A DNA stretch of 35,349 nucleotides from Leptothrix sp. (in: b-proteobacteria) (GCA_013822265.1 PNKD01000029.1:1-35349), one strand, 5' to 3'; numbered from the stretch's first letter, positions 9,071 through 18,164 are shown. Notes: generated by a model not told the origin, from the sequence alone. Numbers and translations are program-made.

Positions 9071-9774
9071 CCGGTGGTTCCTTCGCGCTGCGCCGGGTCG
9101 GCCGGGTTGAGAAATCGCGCGTCGCCGATGCGGCAGGCCGCTGCGGCGGAAGGGCGCCGGCTCTCGTAGGCGGGCAGCGCCAGCGCGCCGGGGCTCAGCG
9201 CCTCGGCGGCGGCGGCGTCGTCGCGGGGTCGCGCCTGCAGGCCCCACGCCGCGAGTTCGGCCACGGCCAGCGCCACGGCCTCGTCGAGCCGGGCGCGCAC
9301 GCGGGGGCTCAGGCTGCCGCCGAGGTCGTCCAGCACGTCGGGCTGCACGCCGATCAGCGTGATCTTCTCGGGGAAGCGGTCGCGCAGCCGCGCCAGCGAC
9401 AGCAGTTCCTGGAAGCTGGCCTGGTGCAGGCTCATCATGGTGTCGGACCCCACCGGCACCTCGTCGTCGCGAAACACCTTCAGCGTGCCGGGTGGAAGCT
9501 TGAAGTCGATGGCGTCGAACACCAGCACGCGTGGCGACGAGCAGACGTGGTCCAGCAGGTACATGCCCTGCGTGCCGCCGTCGACGATGTTCACGTGCGC
9601 CGCAAGCTCGAAGCGCTGGTGCAGCGCCTCGACGCAGCGCACGCCGAAACCCTCGTCAGCCCAGAGCAGGTTGCCTATGCCCAGCACCAGCACGCCAGGC
9701 GCAGCGCCGCCCGGCCCGTCTTCGGCCGGGGCCGGCGTCGCCACGCTGGTGTGGAGGTCGGCACGCAGGCTCAC
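9061..9774 (-). CDS. hoxM: HoxM, large-subunit C-terminal endopeptidase
   Basis: Nickel-dependent endopeptidase that removes the C-terminal tail of HoxG after metal insertion. Aligned with E. coli HybD, the three Ni-binding residues are present: Glu41 in GIGNLLWADEGFGV, Asp87 in VLVFDAID and His117 in MMSLHQASF. GTG at 9774 is chosen because it overlaps the hoxZ stop (GTGA); the first residues are then MSLRADLHTSVA. 237 aa, longer than HybD (164 aa) because of an N-terminal extension of about 25 residues and an Ala-rich C-terminal tail. Confidence 0.95.
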   Translation of the reverse strand: MSLRADLHTSVATPAPAEDGPGGAAPGVLVLGIGNLLWADEGFGVRCVEALHQRFELAAHVNIVDGGTQGMYLLDHVCSSPRVLVFDAIDFKLPPGTLKVFRDDEVPVGSDTMMSLHQASFQELLSLARLRDRFPEKITLIGVQPDVLDDLGGSLSPRVRARLDEAVALAVAELAAWGLQARPRDDAAAAEALSPGALALPAYESRRPSAAAACRIGDARFLNPADPAQREGTTGCA

Positions 9775-10457
9775 TGCTTGCTCACCCGCCAGCCGTTGAT
9801 CATGGTGCTGATCACGGTCTCGTCTGAGCAGATGTCTTCGCGCACCACCATGTACACGTGCACCAGGGTGAAGATGAGCAGGTACCACATGCCCAGGTGG
9901 TGCAGCGTGTGCGCGTTCATGCTGTAGCCCAGCATAGGCAGCGCCCACGACGAGAACATCGCATGGGCCCAGCTGTCCATGCCCAGGCCCTCGCCGTAGA
10001 GCGCGAAGCCGCTGACGATCATGAACACCGCGCCCAGCACGTACATGAAGAACATCGCCGCCATGGCCAGCGGGTTGTGGCCCTGCCAGGGACGCGCCTT
10101 CTTCTTCAGGAACAGGTAGTAGCCCGTCTGGTCGATGAAGCCGCCCCACCAGCTGGGCTGCAGCAGCTTGAGCGGCACCAGGAAGATCTCACGCGCGAAG
10201 CGATTGCCCACGACCACCCATACCAGGCGCAGCACGAACATCACCGCGAAGAGGTAGCCGGCGCTGAAGTGCACGAAGCGGATGTAGCCGAACAGGAAGT
10301 GCTGGCTGGCCTCGCCGCCCGCCGACGCCAGCGGCGAGCCGATGAGGTAGCCGGTGACGGCCAGCGCCACCATGGCCAGCGCCATGACCCAGTGCCAGAT
10401 GCGCACCGGCGCTTGCCACACGTAAACCGGAAAGAGCTTGCTGCTGTGAGTGCTCAT
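9771..10457 (-). CDS. hoxZ: HoxZ, hydrogenase cytochrome b subunit
   Basis: Di-haem b membrane subunit that anchors the HoxKG dimer and passes electrons to the quinone pool. The 228 residues contain four hydrophobic helices. Haem-ligand candidates are IWHWVMA in helix 1, FVHFSAGY in helix 2 and the HTLHHLGMWYLLIF/TLVHVYM stretch in the last helix. The C-terminus EDICSDETVISTMINGWR is characteristic of the Ni/Fe-hydrogenase b-type cytochrome family. A GGAGG lies just before the ATG; it is 16 nt from hoxG. Confidence 0.96.
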   Translation of the reverse strand: MSTHSSKLFPVYVWQAPVRIWHWVMALAMVALAVTGYLIGSPLASAGGEASQHFLFGYIRFVHFSAGYLFAVMFVLRLVWVVVGNRFAREIFLVPLKLLQPSWWGGFIDQTGYYLFLKKKARPWQGHNPLAMAAMFFMYVLGAVFMIVSGFALYGEGLGMDSWAHAMFSSWALPMLGYSMNAHTLHHLGMWYLLIFTLVHVYMVVREDICSDETVISTMINGWRVSKQ

Positions 10458-10473
10458 GAGGGCCTCCCGGGCT

Positions 10474-12267
10474 TCAGCGCACCGTGACGCGCGTGATCTC
10501 TTGCCCTTGCGGCGACATCACGTGCGTGGCGCACGCCAGGCAGGGGTCGAAGCTGTGGATGGTGCGCAGGATCTCCAGCGGCTGGTCGGGCTTGGCCATC
10601 GCGGTGTTCATCAGCGCGGCCTCGTAGGCGCCGATCTGGTTCTTGCCGTCGCGCGGGCCGGCGTTCCAGGTGGTGGGCACCACGCACTGGTAGTTGTCGA
10701 TCCTGGTGTCCTTGATCTTGATCCAGTGGCCCAGCGCGCCGCGCGGCGCCTCGCAGTAACCCGCACCCTGCGCGGTGGCCGGCCAGGTGCGCGGTTCCCA
10801 GCTGTCGATGTTGGCGGTGGCGAAGTTGCCGGCCTTCAGGTTGGCCATCAGCTTGTCGAAGAAGTGGCGCATCTTGTGCGCCGCCCACGAGCACTCGAGC
10901 CCGCGCGCCGCGGTGCGGCCGAGGGTGGAGAACAGGGCGCCCAGCGGCACATCGAGCTTCTTCAGCACCATGTCCACCGGTTCCTTGAACTCGGGCTTGC
11001 CCATCGCGTAGCCGAGCACGTAGCGCGCCAGCGGCCCCACTTCCATCGGGTGCCCGCGCCAGCGCGGCGACTTCACCCACGAGTACTTGGCGCTCTCGTC
11101 GATCTGGTCGATGGCGGTCTTGCTGCCCTTGGTGGCGGCGCCGAGCACGAAGCTGGGGTCGGTGACGCCGTCGAAGGGGTGCAGCCCCTTCTTGCCGTCG
11201 GCGTACCTGTACCAGCTGTGGTCGACGAACTCCTGGATCTGCTCGGGGTCCTTCAGGTCGACGGGCTGGATCTCGCCCAGCTTGCCGTTGATGATGGCGC
11301 CGCGCGGCATCAGCAGGCTCTTGTTGCTGTCGTCGTTGGCGATGTCGGGGAACTCGCCGTAGCTCAGCAGGTTCTTGCTCGAGATGCCGCCGCCGATGGC
11401 GCCCCAGTCCTTGTAGAAGGAGGCGATGGCCAGCAGGTCGGGGATGTAGACGTTGTCGATGAAGGCGATGGTGTCGTCGATGATCTTGCCCACCATGTTC
11501 AGGCGTTCCATGTTGATGGCGCCCACCGCCCCCGTGCCTTCGAGGTTGATCGAGCACGGCACGCCGCCCACCAGCCAGTTCGGGTGCGGGTTCTTGCCGC
11601 CGAAGATGGTCTGGATCTTCACGATCTCCTTCTGGAAGTCGAGCGCCTCGAGGTAGTGCGCCACGGCCATCAGGTTGGCCTCTGCCGGCAGCTTGTAGGC
11701 CGGGTGGCCCCAGTAGCCGTTGCGGAAGGGGCCGAGCTGGCCGCTGTCGACGAACTTCTTCAGGCGCGTCTGCAGGTCGCGGAAGTAGCCGGGTGAAGAC
11801 ATCGGCCAGCTGCTGATGCTCTGCGCCAGTTCGCTGGTCTTCTTCGGATCGGCGCCGAGCGCGCTGACGACATCGACCCAGTCGAGCGCGTGCAGGTGAT
11901 AGAAGTGCACGAGGTGGTCCTGCGCATACAGCGTGGCATGCATCAGGTTGCGGATGATGTTGGCGTTGTCGGGGATCTTGATCTTCAGCGCGTCTTCCAC
12001 CGCGCGCACCGAGACCAGCGCGTGCACGCCGGTGCAGACGCCGCAGATGCGCTCGACGAAGGCCCAGGCATCGCGCGGGTCGCGGCCCTTGAGGATGACC
12101 TCCAGCCCGCGCCACATCGTGCCCGTGCTGACGGCATTGCGGATGACTCCTCTGTCATCGAGGTTGACCTCTATGCGCAGGTGACCTTCGATGCGCGTGA
12201 TCGGGTCCACCACGACCCGCTTGCCGCTGTTGTCGAGGCTGAAGCCTTGGGTTTCGATGATGGACAT
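10474..12267 (-). CDS. hoxG: HoxG, membrane-bound [NiFe]-hydrogenase large subunit
   Basis: Catalytic subunit (597 aa) holding the Ni-Fe(CN)2CO site in the periplasm after export with HoxK. Ligand motifs are intact: [13 protein letters not shown] with Cys75 and Cys78, and DPCLACATH with Cys576 and Cys579. The 15-residue tail after His582 ([15 protein letters not shown]) is the part HoxM should cleave. Glu27 in PITRIEGHL is the expected proton-gate residue. It starts 2 nt after the hoxK stop, with its GGAGGG ribosome site inside the end of hoxK. Sequence and operon fit the group 1d oxygen-tolerant class. Confidence 0.98.
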   Translation of the reverse strand: MSIIETQGFSLDNSGKRVVVDPITRIEGHLRIEVNLDDRGVIRNAVSTGTMWRGLEVILKGRDPRDAWAFVERICGVCTGVHALVSVRAVEDALKIKIPDNANIIRNLMHATLYAQDHLVHFYHLHALDWVDVVSALGADPKKTSELAQSISSWPMSSPGYFRDLQTRLKKFVDSGQLGPFRNGYWGHPAYKLPAEANLMAVAHYLEALDFQKEIVKIQTIFGGKNPHPNWLVGGVPCSINLEGTGAVGAINMERLNMVGKIIDDTIAFIDNVYIPDLLAIASFYKDWGAIGGGISSKNLLSYGEFPDIANDDSNKSLLMPRGAIINGKLGEIQPVDLKDPEQIQEFVDHSWYRYADGKKGLHPFDGVTDPSFVLGAATKGSKTAIDQIDESAKYSWVKSPRWRGHPMEVGPLARYVLGYAMGKPEFKEPVDMVLKKLDVPLGALFSTLGRTAARGLECSWAAHKMRHFFDKLMANLKAGNFATANIDSWEPRTWPATAQGAGYCEAPRGALGHWIKIKDTRIDNYQCVVPTTWNAGPRDGKNQIGAYEAALMNTAMAKPDQPLEILRTIHSFDPCLACATHVMSPQGQEITRVTVR

Positions 12268-12269
12268 GA

Positions 12270-13361
12270 TCAGCCCTCCATCCTGTTCTCGGCCTGGGTC
12301 TTGCTGCGGTTGGATGCGCGCTGGATGGCGCTGACGGCGGCGTGGGCCACGAGGGCCGCGCCGGTGATGCCGGCGGCCACGGCGCCGATCTTGTCGGCGT
12401 TGGCCTCGATGCCGAAATCGGTGATCGTGGTCAGGCGGTCGTAGAACGAACCCTTGTCCCAGAAGCCGTCTTCACTGCAGCCGATGCAGCCGTGACCCGA
12501 GGCGATGGGGAAGCTCACGCCTTCGTTCCAGCGCGTGGTGCTGCAGGCGTTGTAGGTGGTCGGGCCCTTGCAGCCCATCTTGTAGAGGCAGTAGCCCGCC
12601 TTGGCGCCTTCGTCGTCCCACTGCTCGACGAACTGCCCGGCGTCGAAGTGCGGCCGGCGGTAGCACTTGTCGTGGATGCGCTGGCTGTAGAACATCTTAG
12701 GCCGGCCCTGGCGGTCGAGTTCGGGGATGCGGCCGAAGGTGGCGATGTAGGTGACGACGGCGGTCATCACCTCGGGGATGGGCGGGCAGCCCGGCACCTT
12801 GACGATGGGCTTGTCGGTGATGACCTTGTTGATCGGCACCGCGGTCGTCGGGTTGGGCTTGGCGGCCTGCACGCAGCCCCAGCTGGCGCAGGAGCCCCAG
12901 GCGATGACGGCCATGGCGTCCTTGGCGACGTGCTTGAGCTTGTCGGCGAAGGGCCGCCCGCCGGGCATGCAGAACATGCCGTCGTTGCCCAGCGGCGGGT
13001 TGCCCTCCACGGCCAGGATGTAGTTGCCCTTGTAGTCCTTCATGACCTGCTCGAGCGCGGCTTCGGCCTGGTGGCCGGCGGCGGCCATGATGGTGTCGTC
13101 GTAGTCGAGCGAGATCATCGACAGGATGACATCCTTGGCCAGCGGGTGCGCGCTGCGGATGAAGGCCTCGGTGCAGCAGGTGCACTCCAGGCCGTGCAGC
13201 CACAGCACCGGCGTGCGCGGCTTGGTCTCGAGCGCGTGGGCGATGCGCGGCGCGAAAGCCGGCGCCAGCCCCAGCGAAGCGGCCGTGAGGCTGCAGAACT
13301 CGAGGTAGCTGCGGCGGGTGATGCCCTGCCGGCGCATGACTTCGTAGAAGGTCTCGGTCAT
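12270..13361 (-). CDS. hoxK: HoxK, hydrogenase small subunit with oxygen-tolerant [4Fe-3S] cysteines
   Basis: Electron-transfer subunit (363 aa) with a twin-arginine signal (TRRSYLEF, cleavage likely after AHA43). Counting the mature protein from Leu44, the proximal cluster ligands fall at 17, 19, 20, 115, 120 and 149: ECTCC gives 17/19/20, GSCASWGC gives 115/120, PGCPP gives 149. Cys19 and Cys120 are the supernumerary cysteines that make the [4Fe-3S] cluster of oxygen-tolerant enzymes. Medial and distal cluster cysteines are also present, and a C-terminal hydrophobic helix anchors it. The ATG at 13361 follows a GGGGAGA site and is the only start that places the Tat motif correctly. Confidence 0.98.
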   Translation of the reverse strand: MTETFYEVMRRQGITRRSYLEFCSLTAASLGLAPAFAPRIAHALETKPRTPVLWLHGLECTCCTEAFIRSAHPLAKDVILSMISLDYDDTIMAAAGHQAEAALEQVMKDYKGNYILAVEGNPPLGNDGMFCMPGGRPFADKLKHVAKDAMAVIAWGSCASWGCVQAAKPNPTTAVPINKVITDKPIVKVPGCPPIPEVMTAVVTYIATFGRIPELDRQGRPKMFYSQRIHDKCYRRPHFDAGQFVEQWDDEGAKAGYCLYKMGCKGPTTYNACSTTRWNEGVSFPIASGHGCIGCSEDGFWDKGSFYDRLTTITDFGIEANADKIGAVAAGITGAALVAHAAVSAIQRASNRSKTQAENRMEG

Positions 13362-13460
13362 TCGGATCTCCCCAGTGCGCTTGGGTGGCGCCAGACCGTC
13401 CGGACGAACGGCGGCGCGTTGACCCCGAACATGAGTCTGTTCTCGCGAACCTCGAAAAAG

Positions 13461-13474
13461 CTGATCCACGTCAA
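13461..13474 (-). promoter_or_regulatory. FNR/CRP-type box upstream of hoxK
   Basis: On the minus strand this reads TTGACGTGGATCAG, an FNR/Dnr-like inverted repeat (TTGAC-N4-RTCAR), centred about 106 nt before the hoxK ATG. It is nearly the same as the boxes before the PsrA-like and YeeE genes. A convincing -10 at the class II distance is not seen (the best hexamer there is weak), so the exact promoter is unsettled. The regulator itself is not encoded in the window. Confidence 0.6.
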
Positions 13475-13486
13475 AGGCGTGGCGGG

Positions 13487-13504
13487 GCGGGCGCGCGCGC
13501 CCGC
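13487..13504. terminator. GC-only perfect palindrome between hoxK and the START-domain gene
   Basis: GCGGGCGCGCGCGCCCGC is a perfect 18-nt palindrome just after the stop of the minus-strand gene ending at 13514 and upstream of the hoxK promoter. It could form a hairpin that ends or stabilises the upstream transcript. There is no T-run, so intrinsic termination is uncertain. Confidence 0.3.
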
Positions 13505-13513
13505 AATCGGCGC

Positions 13514-14029
13514 TCAGGCCGGCGGCGGCTCGGTCGGGGGCGGGGGGGCTGCAGCGGGCAGGGCGGCGTTTGGCAGGGGCGCCGGCGCCGCTGGCCCGGC
13601 AGCCACGGGCGTGGACAGCGCGCGCTGCACGAAGGCCTCGACCAGGCTGTCGGTGAGGCGCTTGAACACCGGCCCGGCGGCGCGTGTCACGAAGCCGCTC
13701 TCGAACTCGTAGTCGAGCTTGAAGGCCACCTTGCAGGCGTCGGGTGTCAGCGCCGTCAGCAGCCACTCGCCCTCGAAGCGCCTGAAGGGCCCGCGTTCGA
13801 GGTGGATGGCCATGTACTCGGGCCGCCGCTTCGGGTTGCGCGTGCGCATCTCGAAGTTCAGGCCGCCCCACTTCACCTGCAGGTCGGCCGAGACCTCGTG
13901 CTCGTCGCGGCTGACGATGCGCGCGCCGGCGCACCAGGGCAGGAAACGCGGGTAGTGCTCGGCCGCCTCGATGATGTCGTAGAGGTGCCCGGCGGGCAGC
14001 GGCAGCAGCGCGGAGCGGTGGACGATCAT
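13514..14029 (-). CDS. COQ10/RatA-like START-domain protein
   Basis: SRPBCC (START-like) lipid-binding protein, 171 aa. The N-terminal block [20 protein letters not shown] and [20 protein letters not shown] is the classic signature of the COQ10 / RatA family, followed by [11 protein letters not shown] and [18 protein letters not shown]. Databases often name such proteins RatA toxins, but here the next genes upstream on the same strand are menA and ubiE, which favours a quinone-binding or quinone-delivery role. The C-terminus is a low-complexity Pro/Ala tail. The ATG at 14029 gives the family-typical start (MIVHRSALL); an earlier ATG would add 13 Arg/Ala-rich residues. Confidence 0.8.
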   Translation of the reverse strand: MIVHRSALLPLPAGHLYDIIEAAEHYPRFLPWCAGARIVSRDEHEVSADLQVKWGGLNFEMRTRNPKRRPEYMAIHLERGPFRRFEGEWLLTALTPDACKVAFKLDYEFESGFVTRAAGPVFKRLTDSLVEAFVQRALSTPVAAGPAAPAPLPNAALPAAAPPPPTEPPPA

Positions 14030-14068
14030 CGCGGCAGCCCACGCGCGGCGAGCACGCCGGTGCGGCAC

Positions 14069-14097
14069 GGCCCGCCGCGCGTACGGCGCGCCGGGCC
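14069..14097. other. GC-rich imperfect inverted repeat between menA and the START-domain gene
   Basis: GGCCCG (14069-14074) pairs with CGGGCC (14092-14097), with further G/C pairs inside. It lies in the 76-nt gap between two genes of the same strand. It could be an RNA hairpin; there is no T-run and no further evidence. Confidence 0.25.
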
Positions 14098-14105
14098 GGC
14101 GCCGC

Positions 14106-15026
14106 TCAAGCCAGCATGCGGCCGGCCAGCGCCGATGCCGAGAGCAATGCCGCGAACCAAAGCTCGAGCCTGAAGGTGCGGAAGAGGATCTCGTTGAAGG
14201 CCAGGCCGGGCGCGCAGCGGCCGAAGTCGCGCCGCAGCTGCCAGGCAGCCGGCACCAGCACCAGCGGCAGCAGCATCGCCGGGCTGCCCGACAGGCCGGC
14301 CATCACCGGCACCAGCGCGAACGGCGCCAGCAGCGCCAGCGTGTACAGGCCCAGCGAAGCGCGCGCGCCGAAGACCACGGCAAAGGTGCGGCGGCCCACC
14401 AGCCGGTCGTGCGCGATGTCGCGGTGGTTGTTGACGGCCAGCGCCGCCGCGGCCAGCGCGCCTATGGCCACCGAGGCCAGCAGCGTCGCCGTGCCGACCT
14501 CGCCCGTCAGCACCCAGTCGGTGCCGATCACGGCCACGAGGCCGAAAAAGACGAAGACCACGAGTTCGCCGAAGGGCGTGTAGGCGATGGGCCGTGGGCC
14601 GCCCATGTAGGCCAGCGCCGCCAGCAGCGACGACACGCCGATGGCCAGCACCGGCCAGCCGCGGTAGGCCACCAGCAGCAGGCCGATGGTGGTGGCTGCC
14701 AGTGCCGCCAGCACGATGCCCACGTGCACGTCGCGCGCGCTCAGCCAGCCGTTGGCCGTGGCGCGCGGCAGGCCCGTGCGCGTGCCCACGGTCTCGGCAC
14801 CGCGCGCGGTGTAGCCGACGTCGTTCTGCATGTTGGAGATGGCCTGCACCAGCAGGGCCGCGCCCAGCGCGAGCAGTGCGGCCACGAGGTCGATGGCGCC
14901 GGTGCGCGAAAACCCCAGCGTGCCGCCCACCAGCACCGGGCTGAAGGCGACGAGCAGGCTGTGCGGCCGCACCGCGACCATCCAGGCCGCGAACGAGCCC
15001 GGGCGCACCGGGGCGCGTTCGGTCAT
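14106..15026 (-). CDS. menA: MenA, 1,4-dihydroxy-2-naphthoate polyprenyltransferase
   Basis: UbiA-superfamily membrane enzyme that prenylates 1,4-dihydroxy-2-naphthoate to demethylmenaquinone. MenA-type motifs separate it from UbiA: VRPHSLLVAFSPVLVG, NMQNDVGYTARG, GLPRATANGWLS, YMGGPRPIAYTPFGEL followed by VVFVFFGLVAVIGTDW, and NNHRDIAHDRLVGRRT (second Mg-diphosphate motif). About eight hydrophobic segments. The start at 15026 (MTERAPVRPG) gives 306 aa, close to the E. coli length; in-frame ATGs at 15047 and 15065 are alternatives. UbiE, the next enzyme of the route, is encoded just upstream on the same strand. Confidence 0.92.
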   Translation of the reverse strand: MTERAPVRPGSFAAWMVAVRPHSLLVAFSPVLVGGTLGFSRTGAIDLVAALLALGAALLVQAISNMQNDVGYTARGAETVGTRTGLPRATANGWLSARDVHVGIVLAALAATTIGLLLVAYRGWPVLAIGVSSLLAALAYMGGPRPIAYTPFGELVVFVFFGLVAVIGTDWVLTGEVGTATLLASVAIGALAAAALAVNNHRDIAHDRLVGRRTFAVVFGARASLGLYTLALLAPFALVPVMAGLSGSPAMLLPLVLVPAAWQLRRDFGRCAPGLAFNEILFRTFRLELWFAALLSASALAGRMLA

Positions 15027-15170
15027 GGACCCGCGATTGACGCTCATGGCCGATGCACCCCGCACCCTTCGTACTGCTGACTATGAGGGGCATTCTCGGC
15101 ATGATGGGCGGCGCGGCGCTTGCGCGCCGTCAAGCCGGCACCAGCGCTGCCTTCAGCGGCCGGCGCCATT

Positions 15171-15908
15171 TCAGGCCTGGCCCGCCTCGGCCGGCCGCGT
15201 TCCCGCATGGATGCAGGCGATGCCGAAGCTGAGATTGCGGTAACTGACACTCACGAATCCGGCCTGCTCTATGAGTCGCTGGAAGCTGCGCTGGTCCGGG
15301 AACCGGCGTATCGATTCGACGAGATAAGTGTAGGCCTCGGGCGACTTCGCGATCCATGCCCCGAGGCGCGGGATGACGGTGAACGAGAACAGGTTGTAGA
15401 AGGGCCGCACCGGCGCGTAGGGGGTCGAGAACTCCAGGCACAGGAAGCGCCCGCCGGGCTTGAGCACGCGGTGGATCTCGCGCAGCGCGTCCTCGATGCG
15501 CGTGACGTTGCGGATGCCGAAGGCGATGGTCAGCGTGTCGACCGAGGCCGCGGGCAGCGGGATCGCCTCGCCCGTGCCCTCGAGCCACTCGACGCCGGCG
15601 TGGCCGCGGGCCTGTCCCACCTGCATCATCGGCAGGCTGGGGTCGCACACCGCGACACGGCGGCCGGGGCCGGCCATCAGCGCGGCGACGTCGCCGGTGC
15701 CGCCGGCCAGGTCGACGATGAACTGGCCGTCGCGTGGTGCCGCCAGCTTCACGAAGCTGCGCTTCCACAGGCGATGGATGCCCATGCTCATGAGGTCGTT
15801 CATGAGGTCGTAGCGCGCCGCCACGGCCTCGAAGACGCGGCGGATGCGCTGCTCGCGCTCGATCTCGTCGACCGTCTGCTTGCCGAAGCTGCGTGACAGC
15901 TCGTTCAT
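15171..15908 (-). CDS. ubiE: UbiE, demethylmenaquinone/ubiquinone C-methyltransferase
   Basis: S-adenosylmethionine-dependent methyltransferase (245 aa) that acts on demethylmenaquinone and on the matching ubiquinone precursor. Diagnostic blocks: VFEAVAARYDLMNDLMSMG, HRLWKRSFV, the SAM loop VDLAGGTGDVAALM (Asp66), FGIRNVTRIEDALREIHRVL, LKPGGRFLCLEFS and YTYLVESIRRFPDQ. The start at 15908 (MNELSRSFG) is the conserved family start; the frame is open 13 codons further up. It is divergent from the SDR gene at 16043, with 134 nt between. Confidence 0.95.
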   Translation of the reverse strand: MNELSRSFGKQTVDEIEREQRIRRVFEAVAARYDLMNDLMSMGIHRLWKRSFVKLAAPRDGQFIVDLAGGTGDVAALMAGPGRRVAVCDPSLPMMQVGQARGHAGVEWLEGTGEAIPLPAASVDTLTIAFGIRNVTRIEDALREIHRVLKPGGRFLCLEFSTPYAPVRPFYNLFSFTVIPRLGAWIAKSPEAYTYLVESIRRFPDQRSFQRLIEQAGFVSVSYRNLSFGIACIHAGTRPAEAGQA

Positions 15909-16042
15909 GACGTCCCGGCCAGCGGCCGCAGGGGAAGGGTGAAGCACATGACGGATACTCGCTCGTACAAGTTGGCGCGCCCCGGCCGGCCTTGCCGGGC
16001 GCCGCGCCGCCGGACGATATCAGCAGGGAAGCCGTGCACGCG

Positions 16043-17590
16043 ATGGAGCCCAAGGTCACTTCCGCCGATGACGGCGTCGACGAGGGCACCGCCGCGGCGC
16101 TGGCCCCGCAAGTGCCCGCCACGGCGCGCATGCTGGTGTTCGGCGCCACCGGCTACATCGGCAGCCATCTCGTGCCGCGCCTGCTGCGCGAGGGCTGCGC
16201 GGTGCGCGCCAGCGGCCGCAACCGCAAGACGCTGGAGGCGCGCGGCTGGGCCGGCGCCGAGCTCGTCGAGGCCGACGCGCTGCAGCCGGCCACGCTGGGC
16301 CCGGCGCTGCGGGGCGTTGACACCGCCTACTACCTCGTGCATTCGATGGCCGCCGGCCGCAATTTCGGCGCGCTGGACCTCGAGGCGGCGCAGAACTTCG
16401 CTGCCGCGGCGGCCTCTGCCGGCGTGCGGCGCATCGTCTACCTGGGCGGGCTGATCCCCGACGATCCGAAGTCGGAGCACCTGGTGTCGCGGCGCGACAC
16501 GGGTGTCTGCCTGCGCCAGGGGCCGGTGCCGGTGACGGAGGTGCGCGCCGGCATCATCGTCGGGCCCGGCTCGGCGGCCTACGAGGTAATACGCGACCTC
16601 GTCAACCACCTGCCGCTGATGCTCACGCCGCGCTGGGTCGACTCGCGCTCGGCGCCCATCGCGCTGGACAACCTGCTCGAATACATGGTGCGCCTGCCGC
16701 ACATCGACGAGGCCGCCGGCCAGGTGCTCGACGCCGCCGGCCCCGACTACATCAGCTACCGCGAGGTGATGCTGGCCTATGGCCGTGCGGTGGGCCGCAA
16801 GCCGGTGATCATCGCCGTGCCTTTCCTGTCGCCCACGCTGTCGTCGTACTGGCTGGGGCTGGTGACGGCGGTGCCGGCGAGCATCGCGCGCGCGCTCATC
16901 GGCGGGCTCAAGCACGACCTGCCGGCCGACAACGGCCCCATCCAGCGCCTCGTGCCGCAGCACCTGCTCTCGTTCGGCGAATCGCTGCAGGCGGCGCTGG
17001 ATGCCGAGCGCCGGCAGCAGGTGGCCGCGCGCTGGACCGAAGGGCTGCTGATGTTCCGCGGCTTTTCCATCGACAACGCCTACTACGCCAAGCGCGCCGG
17101 CGGCGCGGCCGAGTCCGCGGCGTCGCCCGAGGCGCTGTGGCGCATCGTCAGCACGCTGGGCGGCGACAGCGGCTACTTCTACATGGGCTGGCTGTGGTGG
17201 GTGCGCGGCTTCCTGGACTGGCTCATCGGCGGCCCCGGGCTGACCAAGGGCCGGCGCCACCCCACCGAGTTGCGCCTGGGCGACCGCGTCGACTACTGGA
17301 CGGTGCTGGGCATCGAGCAGTGCCACCGCCTGACGCTGAACTTCGGCATGCGTTCGCCGGGCTCGGGCGTGCTCGAGTTCGAGATCGACCCGCTGCCCAG
17401 CACGGCCGAAGGCGAGCGCCGCACGCGCATCGGCGTCACGGCCTACTGGCACCCGCAGGGCGTGTGGGGCCTGATGTACTGGTACGTGCTGGTGCCGGCG
17501 CACCTGTTCCTGTTCAAGGGCATGACACGCGCCATCGCGCGCCGCGCCGAGGCGCTGGGTGTATCGCCGGCAGCGCCGGCCGACCGTTGA
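16043..17590 (+). CDS. SDR-family NAD(P)-binding protein with C-terminal DUF2867
   Basis: N-terminal Rossmann domain of the atypical SDR type (MLVFGATGYIGSHLVPRLL, then YYLVHSMAAG and RIVYLGGLIPD), followed by a C-terminal DUF2867 domain (FYMGWLWWVRGFLDWL, GDRVDYWTVLGIEQ, GVTAYWHPQGVWGLMYWY). The substrate is unknown; family members resemble NmrA-like or complex I assembly-type proteins. 515 aa from the ATG at 16043, which has AGGGAA 12 nt upstream; an in-frame ATG at 15992 would add 17 residues. The stop codon lies inside the FNR-type box of the next gene. Confidence 0.83.
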   Translation: MEPKVTSADDGVDEGTAAALAPQVPATARMLVFGATGYIGSHLVPRLLREGCAVRASGRNRKTLEARGWAGAELVEADALQPATLGPALRGVDTAYYLVHSMAAGRNFGALDLEAAQNFAAAAASAGVRRIVYLGGLIPDDPKSEHLVSRRDTGVCLRQGPVPVTEVRAGIIVGPGSAAYEVIRDLVNHLPLMLTPRWVDSRSAPIALDNLLEYMVRLPHIDEAAGQVLDAAGPDYISYREVMLAYGRAVGRKPVIIAVPFLSPTLSSYWLGLVTAVPASIARALIGGLKHDLPADNGPIQRLVPQHLLSFGESLQAALDAERRQQVAARWTEGLLMFRGFSIDNAYYAKRAGGAAESAASPEALWRIVSTLGGDSGYFYMGWLWWVRGFLDWLIGGPGLTKGRRHPTELRLGDRVDYWTVLGIEQCHRLTLNFGMRSPGSGVLEFEIDPLPSTAEGERRTRIGVTAYWHPQGVWGLMYWYVLVPAHLFLFKGMTRAIARRAEALGVSPAAPADR

Positions 17591-17600
17591 CCTGCGTCAA
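17587..17600 (+). promoter_or_regulatory. FNR/CRP-type box and -10 upstream of the cyclic-nucleotide-fold gene
   Basis: TTGACCTGCGTCAA is a perfect FNR/Dnr-type inverted repeat (TTGAC-N4-GTCAA), overlapping the stop of the SDR gene. A TATCGT hexamer at 17622-17627 begins 28.5 nt after the box centre, within about 1 nt of the spacing expected for a class II activated promoter (box at -41.5). This is the best formed of four such boxes in the window. Confidence 0.7.
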
Positions 17601-17672
17601 GCGCTGCCGCGGCGTGCCGCCTATCGTGCAAACGTCGCGGCCCCGCGGGCCGCATCGCCGAGGCCCCGAGCC

Positions 17673-18164
17673 ATGACCGCATGCCCACCCGACCTGCGCA
17701 CCGCCACCCGTGCCTGCCGACTGGCCGAAGGCCTGAACGACGAGCAAACGGCCGCGCTCGCCGGTGTGCTGACGCTGCAGCCCTGCGAAGCCGGCGAAGT
17801 GCTGGCGCGCGAGGGCACGGTCGACAACCACCTCTACGCCATCGTCGACGGCACGCTGGCCATCGTCAAGCAGCCCGGCCAGCCCGGCGAAGAGACGCTG
17901 ATCACGCTGAAGGCCGGCGACCTGGTGCACGAGCTGGGCTTCCTGGACGGCAAGCCGCGCTACGCCTCGCTGCGCGCCGCAAGCGAGGCGCATGTGCTGG
18001 TGCTGGAACGCGAGGGCCTCGAGTCGCTGATCGACAGCCACCCCCGTGTGCTGTATGCGGTGATGCGCACCATCCTGCGCACCGGCCACACGATGCAGAC
18101 GCGGCTGGCGGTGCAGGCGGCCGAGCTGACGAACTACATCGTCAAGCAGCACGGGCGGTATTGA
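17673..18164 (+). CDS. Stand-alone cyclic-nucleotide-binding-fold protein, no DNA-binding domain
   Basis: 163-aa protein with the beta-barrel fold of CRP/FNR effector domains (LQPCEAGEVLAREG, NHLYAIVDGTLAIVKQ, LITLKAGDLVHELGFLDG, ASLRAASEAHVLVLE) and a long C-terminal helix. It ends where CRP-type regulators would begin their helix-turn-helix, so it should not bind DNA itself. The phosphate-binding cassette is only partly kept (HELGFLDGKPRYASLRA), so nucleotide binding is uncertain. GAGG lies before the ATG. It is preceded by the FNR-type promoter at 17587 and followed after 112 nt by the HdrD/FadF-like gene, which it may modulate or sense for. Confidence 0.82.
   Translation: MTACPPDLRTATRACRLAEGLNDEQTAALAGVLTLQPCEAGEVLAREGTVDNHLYAIVDGTLAIVKQPGQPGEETLITLKAGDLVHELGFLDGKPRYASLRAASEAHVLVLEREGLESLIDSHPRVLYAVMRTILRTGHTMQTRLAVQAAELTNYIVKQHGRY

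Noticed and set aside
13379-13393. TGGCGCCACCCAAGC on the minus strand, with GG-N10-GC spacing, as a sigma-54 promoter for hoxK
   Set aside because: The start site would fall about 7 nt before the ATG, inside the ribosome-binding site, and the -12 half is poor.
13419-13432. TTGACCCCGAACAT close to the hoxK promoter as a second FNR-type box
   Set aside because: The second half-site is missing; it is probably chance.
13514-14029. Calling the START-domain gene a RatA toxin of a toxin-antitoxin system
   Set aside because: No RatB partner is adjacent, and the menA/ubiE context fits the COQ10 side of the family better.
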